Below are positions 58,533-64,000 of a stretch of DNA of 64,000 nt, in pieces. The stretch's first letter is position 1, and the number at the start of each line of letters is the position of its first letter. Under the pieces are notes generated by a model. The model worked only from the letters and a program-made list of their open reading frames with translations, made no database searches and was not told where the DNA came from. A program made the position numbers and the translations under genes. The stretch lies in NCBI GenBank assembly GCA_026826555.1, contig JAKSZT010017954.1, positions 4,368,642-4,432,641 on the forward strand. Direction: 5' to 3'. The DNA is from Tolypeutes matacus. Taxonomy: Eukaryota > Chordata > Mammalia > Cingulata > Chlamyphoridae.

Positions 58533-59149
58533 CACCATTCTCTGAGTGTGTGGACTCACCGGCTTCTCTGAAACAAGTGGCAGCCTTCTGCACCTCAGCC
58601 CCTGCCTGTCCTGTGAGATGAGGTTGCCTTTGCCATCTGTCCTGTCCCACAGGGAGAGCAGTCCCCTGCCCTCCCCCTCCTTTCCCTCCCCCTCCCCGCC
58701 CTGGGCCTTTGGCCAAGTCTCCCCAACTCCAAGCGTTTCCTGGATGTTTCCTGCTGGCCTTTCCAGCAAAGACCCTCCGTGACTCTAAACTGTTTGGCTA
58801 AACAGTACAGAAGAGCTATAGCTCAGGCCCCAAATGTTTGTAACAAATAAGGTAACAGCTTTCCAAGTACAACCAGAGCCTTTTATTTCCAAGAGAGGTA
58901 TCTGGAGGCCTCTGTGTTCCTGTGCTGGGGCGAGGGAGCCAAATTACCTTTGTTCTCTGCAGAGCCAGGGCTGGGCTTTGGAAAGGTTTGCATGCCTCCC
59001 CTGCTTTGCTGAGTCGGAGAATCTTCCAGCAGGACCAGGCTTCCAAGCCGGTGACAGTCAGATGCAAATCACTTCTGCTCCCAGAGCTGAGCTCTGGAGC
59101 CCAGGTGCCTGCTGGAGCTCAGCCACTGCCTCCTCCAAGAAATCTCTGC

Positions 59150-59500
59150 TTAGCACAGCCAGAGCCTGTACTGTTGTCATTAGAAGGTATAAAATCCTAA
59201 TTTATATTGCTGGGAGGGTAATTTATACACTAATGTAAAGTTCTTTTACTGCTGATTTTTGAGCAACTGATGTGCAATTATTTCCATCTCCCCTTCCAAT
59301 GCAATTCTAAAACGGCGACTGCTAATACCTTAATATTCTTTATGATTGCCAGAGATGATATTTTTCCCGGATCAAATGTATCCAGTGGGGTTTGACATAA
59401 TTAGGTTAAAGATTTCTCCTTCTAAGGCTTATCTGGGCTGGGGTTGATGACAGGAAAGCCTTTTGTTTGTGTTTTGCAATTCTTCCAGCCTGCCGCCTTC
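59150..59500. other. Non-repetitive AT-rich stretch, possible conserved element
   Basis: 'aatcctaatttatattgctg', 'gggtaatttatacactaatg' and 'gacataattaggttaaagat' give clustered TAAT/ATTA cores, with no repeat homology and no open frame. Confidence 0.3.
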
Positions 59501-59984
59501 TCCTTTACTGAGCCACAGCTCTTTTCTGCAGGCCTACTGTATGCTCTGCTCCGAAGGGAGCACATTACAGGAAAATGTGGGAATGAGAAGGAAAAAGTTG
59601 GAGTAAGGGCTGGCTGACTAACTTTGCAGAGGGAGAACAGTTTTGCTTTAGGAACACATAGGGGCCTGCAAGAGCGGCCTCAAGACATGACGCTTGAGTG
59701 CTGTTATTTCAGGTGATTAGATAACCCTGTCTGCAGGAGGGTCTGCTGTGTACATCTCAGGTCAGAGAGGCTGGTACCACCTCAACTTAGGAGCAAGAGG
59801 TAGCAGTGTCTTCAGGATGCTTCTCTCTCAACCCTGCCCCGGGCAGGTGAGAGCTGGCAGATATGGGGGTGGTGGGGGTGGGGGTGCAAGCCTTTCCCTG
59901 TCTATCTCCAAGCCCTGCTCTGGCCTCTGCACCCTGCTGCCCCCTTCCAAACATTTAGCACCAATTCTAACTGAAGCGTTTTCT

Positions 59985-60290
59985 TTTTAATTGTGATAAA
60001 ATACACATAACATAAAAATGACCATTTTAAAGTATGAGTCTCTGGCATGTGGTACATTCACAATGTTGGACATCCATCACCGCTATCTAGTTCCAGAACA
60101 TTTTCATCAACCCAAACAGAAATCCTGGACTCATGAAGTGGGCACTGCCACTCCTCTTCCCTCCAGGCCCTGGCAACCACCAACTTGTGTTCTGTCTCTA
60201 TGGATTTACCTATTCTGGAGATTTCATATAAATGGAATCATAGACTCCATGTCCTTTTTGTATCTGGCTTCTTTCATTTATGAGCAGTGG
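59985..60290 (-). mobile_element. L1 3' fragment
   Basis: This is antisense L1M-type 3' UTR ('ttaattgtgataaaatacac', 'ccctggcaaccaccaacttg', 'atttcatataaatggaatca'). Confidence 0.75.
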
Positions 60291-60574
60291 TGTTTGACTT
60301 TGATTTTATCCAGCATGTTCCTTACATGCTGCCTAGCTGGGACCTGCCTGAAAATCCTCTTGGCCTTTTATAAACTGAGACCATTTTGAGAGCACGGCAT
60401 CTCCCGAGTGTTGATGAGATAAAACATGTAAAGCCCTTGGCCCCTGCCTGCTGCTTATTAAGACCGATATATGGTAGCTATTATGTTATTGTTTTCATCA
60501 TCATTACCTTCTAAAATTTCAGCTTTGAAATGGTGATTCCATAAAAGTAAACCCCAGATATGATACAGTTGCAA

Positions 60575-60780
60575 TAATAATGCTAGTAATAGAGGGCCTT
60601 TGCCCCATGCCACTCATTTAGGATCAACTAAGCAACCCTATGACGTAGTTACTCTTAATAAGCCCATTTTACACAAGAGGGAAGTGGGGCACAGAGTGGT
60701 TTAGTAAGGTTCCTAAGGTCACACAGCTAGTAAGTGGCGGCCTCCAGGTGGCTGGGCCAGAGTCAGTCTTAGCCGCTATT
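60575..60780 (-). mobile_element. MIR SINE
   Basis: 'gcccattttacacaagaggg' and 'aaggtcacacagctagtaag'. The inverted repeat at 60807 lies just beyond its end. Confidence 0.65.
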
Positions 60781-60806
60781 AGAGATGTGACTATAAATGT
60801 GTTATT

Positions 60807-60842
60807 CAAGGTCGACCTCTGTTTGGAAGGAGGTCGACCTTG
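60807..60842. other. Perfect 12-bp inverted repeat with 12-bp spacer
   Basis: The arms are CAAGGTCGACCT (60807-60818) and AGGTCGACCTTG (60831-60842). Each arm holds the self-palindrome AGGTCGACCT. The AAGGTC core resembles a nuclear-receptor half-site; binding is speculation. Confidence 0.7.
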
Positions 60843-61054
60843 TGATGTAGGAAAAATGCCCCGATTTAGGTACCTGAAGTACCCGAAGTCCTGCTTGCCA
60901 CTCGAGGTTACCGCTAACTCATTACGAGCTAGCCCCTTAACAATCTTGGCCTCAGTTTCTTCATTTGTGAACTGGGGCCAATAATCCCCAGCTTACCTCT
61001 GCCTCTGGTTTATATAAGAGGATACTGATGATAATGATAGTAATAAAATAATAA

Positions 61055-61215
61055 TAGAAGTGAGCTTTCTGTGAGATGGGCTCTGTTCCAGGGGCTTTTT
61101 ACATACAAATCTATTTAGTCCTCATAGCAACTCTACAGTCTCTCTACACTTAGGAATCTTCCCATTTTACAGGCGAGGAAATTGAGGCCCTGAGAGGCTA
61201 AGCCACCAGACCAGG
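61055..61215 (-). mobile_element. MIR SINE fragment
   Basis: 'ttcccattttacaggcgagg' and 'aaattgaggccctgagaggc'. Confidence 0.65.
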
Positions 61216-62519
61216 GTGGTATGTGTAGGGCGTCGAGCTCTGGGCTTCCAGCTGTAGCACAGACCTGCAGAGGAGAAAGGGTCTGACTTGCTGTCTAGCT
61301 AGGAGACAGGTCTTCTTGTGGCTTTGTGCACAAGATGAAATGCCCATTGCCTACCTAGGGTCAGAGACCTCCAGACTGGCAGGTACCACTCTAGATTGGC
61401 AGGCTCCATGCCCCAGGCCCTGCCCTGACACAGGCAGCATGTTTGGGGGCAGGTATGTGCCACACCAGGAAGCAGGCATGGTGCCGCCCTGAGGCAGTGG
61501 CCGAACTTGACCCCTAATGCATAAGACAGACTTAAGGTAATAGCCACTGTGAAGAAAGGCCAAAGAGACGAGGCTACCACCAAAGCTTTTATTCCAAAGT
61601 TACTAAAAGACAAATATGGTCCTGGGAAGTTGAGTTGGCTGGAATCCTCTGCCGAGCGCTAGATGTATAACTGTGGGCCAGTCCCATCCTTGCTCAGCCC
61701 ATTTCCTCATCCATATATCCTGGCCTTCTGTTTCTGAAGGAGGCCTCCTAGTGGCCTGGGACAGGCTGTTTTTATCCCCCTGATACCCAGGGAGCCAAAG
61801 CATTAGTTCCAGGCAGGAATACTCCACTCAGCAGCCATCCCTGCCCACTCCTGTATTAACAGGTCCCAGTTTTGTTTCATTTTTCAGGAAGACAGCAATG
61901 GGCTCAGGGAAGATAAATCTGCCCCCAATTCCGAAGATGAACCTTGAATTCTCTAGAACAGATTGGTCTAGGGATGGGTGTGAGACCTATCCCGGCCAAT
62001 AAAAAAGAGACAGCTTGCTGGGGGTTTCTGAGAAAGAGATTCTCCCCCCCCCCCAAAAAAAAAGGGATGCTATAGGAAGAAGGCAGTTTTCCTGTCTTGA
62101 ATGCAGTATATGGTGCTTCAGCAGCCCTCTTGTGACCATGAAGCAGCAAGCCCAAGGACAGAAAGCCAAGAACACCTGGGATGGCAGAGCAGGAAGAAAG
62201 AAAGAACTATGTCTTTGATGACATGGTTGAACCACTGCACCAAACTTGAGCCAACTTCCAGGCTTCTTTTATTTGCAAGAACTGATGACTTTATTGAATG
62301 CTGGTCAGATTTTCTGGTATGTTCAGAGTCCTTGGCCCTCATCCCATCTCAGCAGCCCTCAGCCTAACAGCTGGGAAGGAAGTCCTCTGGCCCCTTTTAG
62401 AAAAGGTTGCTTGGGAAAAAGAAAAAAACAAACAAACACATCTCCAGTTCTGCTATCCCTTTTATCTCCCTTGCTTCTTCCCAATTCAAGTTCCCTTTTC
62501 ATCAACATTCCTTCCCTTC

Positions 62520-62850
62520 TTGAAAAGCTCTCCCCTTTTCTCCTTTATTGCTTGGTGACCTCATCTAAGGCCCATCCTCACTTCCACCCATGCTTTCTGC
62601 TCGTGTTCTTTTCAAACACTCACCTTTCCCCCAAAGTGCTCGTTCATCTCTGGGTCTTTGCCCAGGCCATTCTCTCCACCTGGAATGTTCTCTCCTGGCA
62701 TTCTACTCACCAGGGGCATGACCCTGGGGAATGTTTTCTGACCTTCTTGAAGCCTCAGTCCCCATGGGCTTTCCTTTAACACAGTGCCATGGTGTTGTCC
62801 TCAGGGCGGGGACACTGGGCCATAGTCTGCATCCAGTGTACATTTAGTGA
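62520..62850 (+). mobile_element. L2 fragment
   Basis: 'gcccaggccattctctccac', 'ctggaatgttctctcctggc' and 'tctgaccttcttgaagcctc' follow L2 3' order. Confidence 0.55.
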
Positions 62851-63644
62851 GTAACACACTTGCTCACCTTTGGGTACTTTTCTGGGGAGGCCCCTTCCAA
62901 GCACTTTGCACATGCCAGTCATCTAGTCCTCACAACTGCGTCTAGGGTGGCTTTGGGACATCCTGGCCAGAGAGCAGGGAGGCCCCACTGCTTTGCCCGG
63001 CCCTAGTTAGTGTCTTGGTTCTTTTTATAAGGTAGTGAGCCAAAGACTTAGAATGCAGATGCAGATATCAGGCAAAAAGGGTTTTAAACAAAGTCCCTTG
63101 TATTTGCTACTCAAGATCATATTATGAAATGAGATAATACTCTCCCTGTTTTATCAGTCCTTTACTGTGTGAGGTTTTTTTCCCCCAAATAGTGGAGGGG
63201 GACAATAATGAAGAGTTTTGTCCATGGGTCAGCTCTGTGAGCACAGCCTGGCTACCACTTCCCAGGGGAGGGGCAGTTGGACTCTGCCTTCAGACCTGAG
63301 ATGGCTCAGGGTGGGGGGATCTAATTACAGCTTTCCTTCCTCATTTGGAATCCTAGGAGAAAGGCTTCATCATTTCCCTAATAAGAACATGACAAAGAAG
63401 TAAGTGTGCATGATTTTTCAAGTTCAAGCACAAGATAAAGGAATTCTTCAAAGCATTTAATGCTTGCATTTCCTTCCCGCAACGTAACGAGGATAAATCA
63501 TGGTGTGGAGCAAAACATCCAAGGCTTTGAGGTACACTGGTTGGGGACCACTGGAAACAAGGAGACAATTTATCAAGCTCCTCCCTTTCCAGAGTGTTCC
63601 CTTGCCCAAAAGCCTGTAAGCCTGAGATGCAAGACTTTCCAAGT

Positions 63645-63735
63645 ATCTCCTGGTACTGGTAGGTGCTATTGTCCCCATTATGCAGATGAGGAAACTAAGG
63701 CACAATTAGGTTCATTGGTTGGCCCAAGGCCTCTC
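63645..63735 (-). mobile_element. MIR SINE fragment
   Basis: 'gtccccattatgcagatgag' and 'gaaactaaggcacaattagg'. Confidence 0.6.
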
Positions 63736-63738
63736 CTG

Positions 63739-63760
63739 AAAAAAAAAAAAAAAAAAAAAA
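63739..63760 (+). repeat. (A)22 homopolymer
   Basis: A pure A-run next to a MIR remnant. No flanking duplication is visible, so I do not call a retroinsertion. Confidence 0.9.
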
Positions 63761-64000
63761 GATCGAATAAATGATCCCATTTCAGGCTTTTCCAGGCTGG
63801 GCTTCAGGGAGGACTATAATGGTGATGCCCAAATAAAGCACGTGGCTTTTCAAAATCAGGGAGATGGTCCTTTTATGGCAGCCTGACCACACAGCACAGT
63901 CTTCTCGGGATCGTATTACAGTCACCCCAGGGCCGGCGAGAGAGCTTGGATTGTGTGTCTGCATTTGCGAGTGAGTGGATTTGGGTTGAGAGGAGGAAGG

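Noticed and set aside
63739..63760. Second poly(A)-only retroinsertion
   Set aside because: Unlike 45.0 kb, no direct repeat flanks the A-run.

Overview
The window is mammalian nuclear DNA, almost certainly from a xenarthran and most likely an armadillo. Three features support this. There are tRNA-derived SINEs of the armadillo DAS type (near 16.5, 45.4 and 48.9 kb). There is an LTR of the kind abundant in armadillos and sloths (35.4 kb). There are lineage-type L1 3' sequences (1.8, 6.9 and 24.7 kb). Mammal-wide MIR, L2, MER5 and MaLR/MLT1 copies fill much of the rest. There are no operons, CRISPR arrays or bacterial signals, and no obvious multi-exon host gene can be read across the window.

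The only long, clearly protein-like sequence is a C2H2 zinc-finger array on the minus strand (27.3-28.9 kb). It has sixteen intact 28-residue fingers and resembles the last exon of ZNF23. It carries the marks of a processed retrocopy: a 14-bp target-site duplication on both sides, an AATAAA signal, a short poly(A) tail, a truncated 5' end and no introns. The reading frame is fully open, but it has no ATG before finger 10, so I call it a retro(pseudo)gene with preserved coding capacity.

Layout. 0-5.6 kb: MIRs, an L1-like fragment and unique DNA. 5.6-6.3 and 11.0-11.7 kb: a direct duplication of about 0.65 kb. 6.8-8.5 kb: antisense L1. 13-19 kb: unique DNA with simple repeats, a SINE and an L1 3' fragment. 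20.7-21.0 kb: a decayed minisatellite. 22-26.3 kb: a CCAT array, old repeats, a lineage repeat with internal tandem units, and an MLT1 LTR. 26.8-28.9 kb: the ZNF retrocopy. 30.4-30.6 and 23.8-24.0 kb: two exon-like open segments on the minus strand, both unidentified. 31-53 kb: LTRs, MIRs, old L1, SINEs and MER5-type DNA transposons. 53.7-55.6 kb: a younger 5'-truncated L1 that apparently carries a 3' transduction. 55.6-64 kb: mostly unique DNA, including AT-rich stretches that look like candidate regulatory elements, plus a perfect CpG-containing inverted repeat at 60.8 kb.

L1-type target-primed reverse transcription explains most of the striking structures: the ZNF retrocopy, the SINEs, the L1 with transduced sequence, a poly(A)-only insertion at 45.0 kb and a possible mini-cDNA at 47.9 kb. 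No gene-gene pathway can be inferred. All family names come from pattern recognition without database searches, and repeat boundaries are approximate except where target-site duplications fix them.
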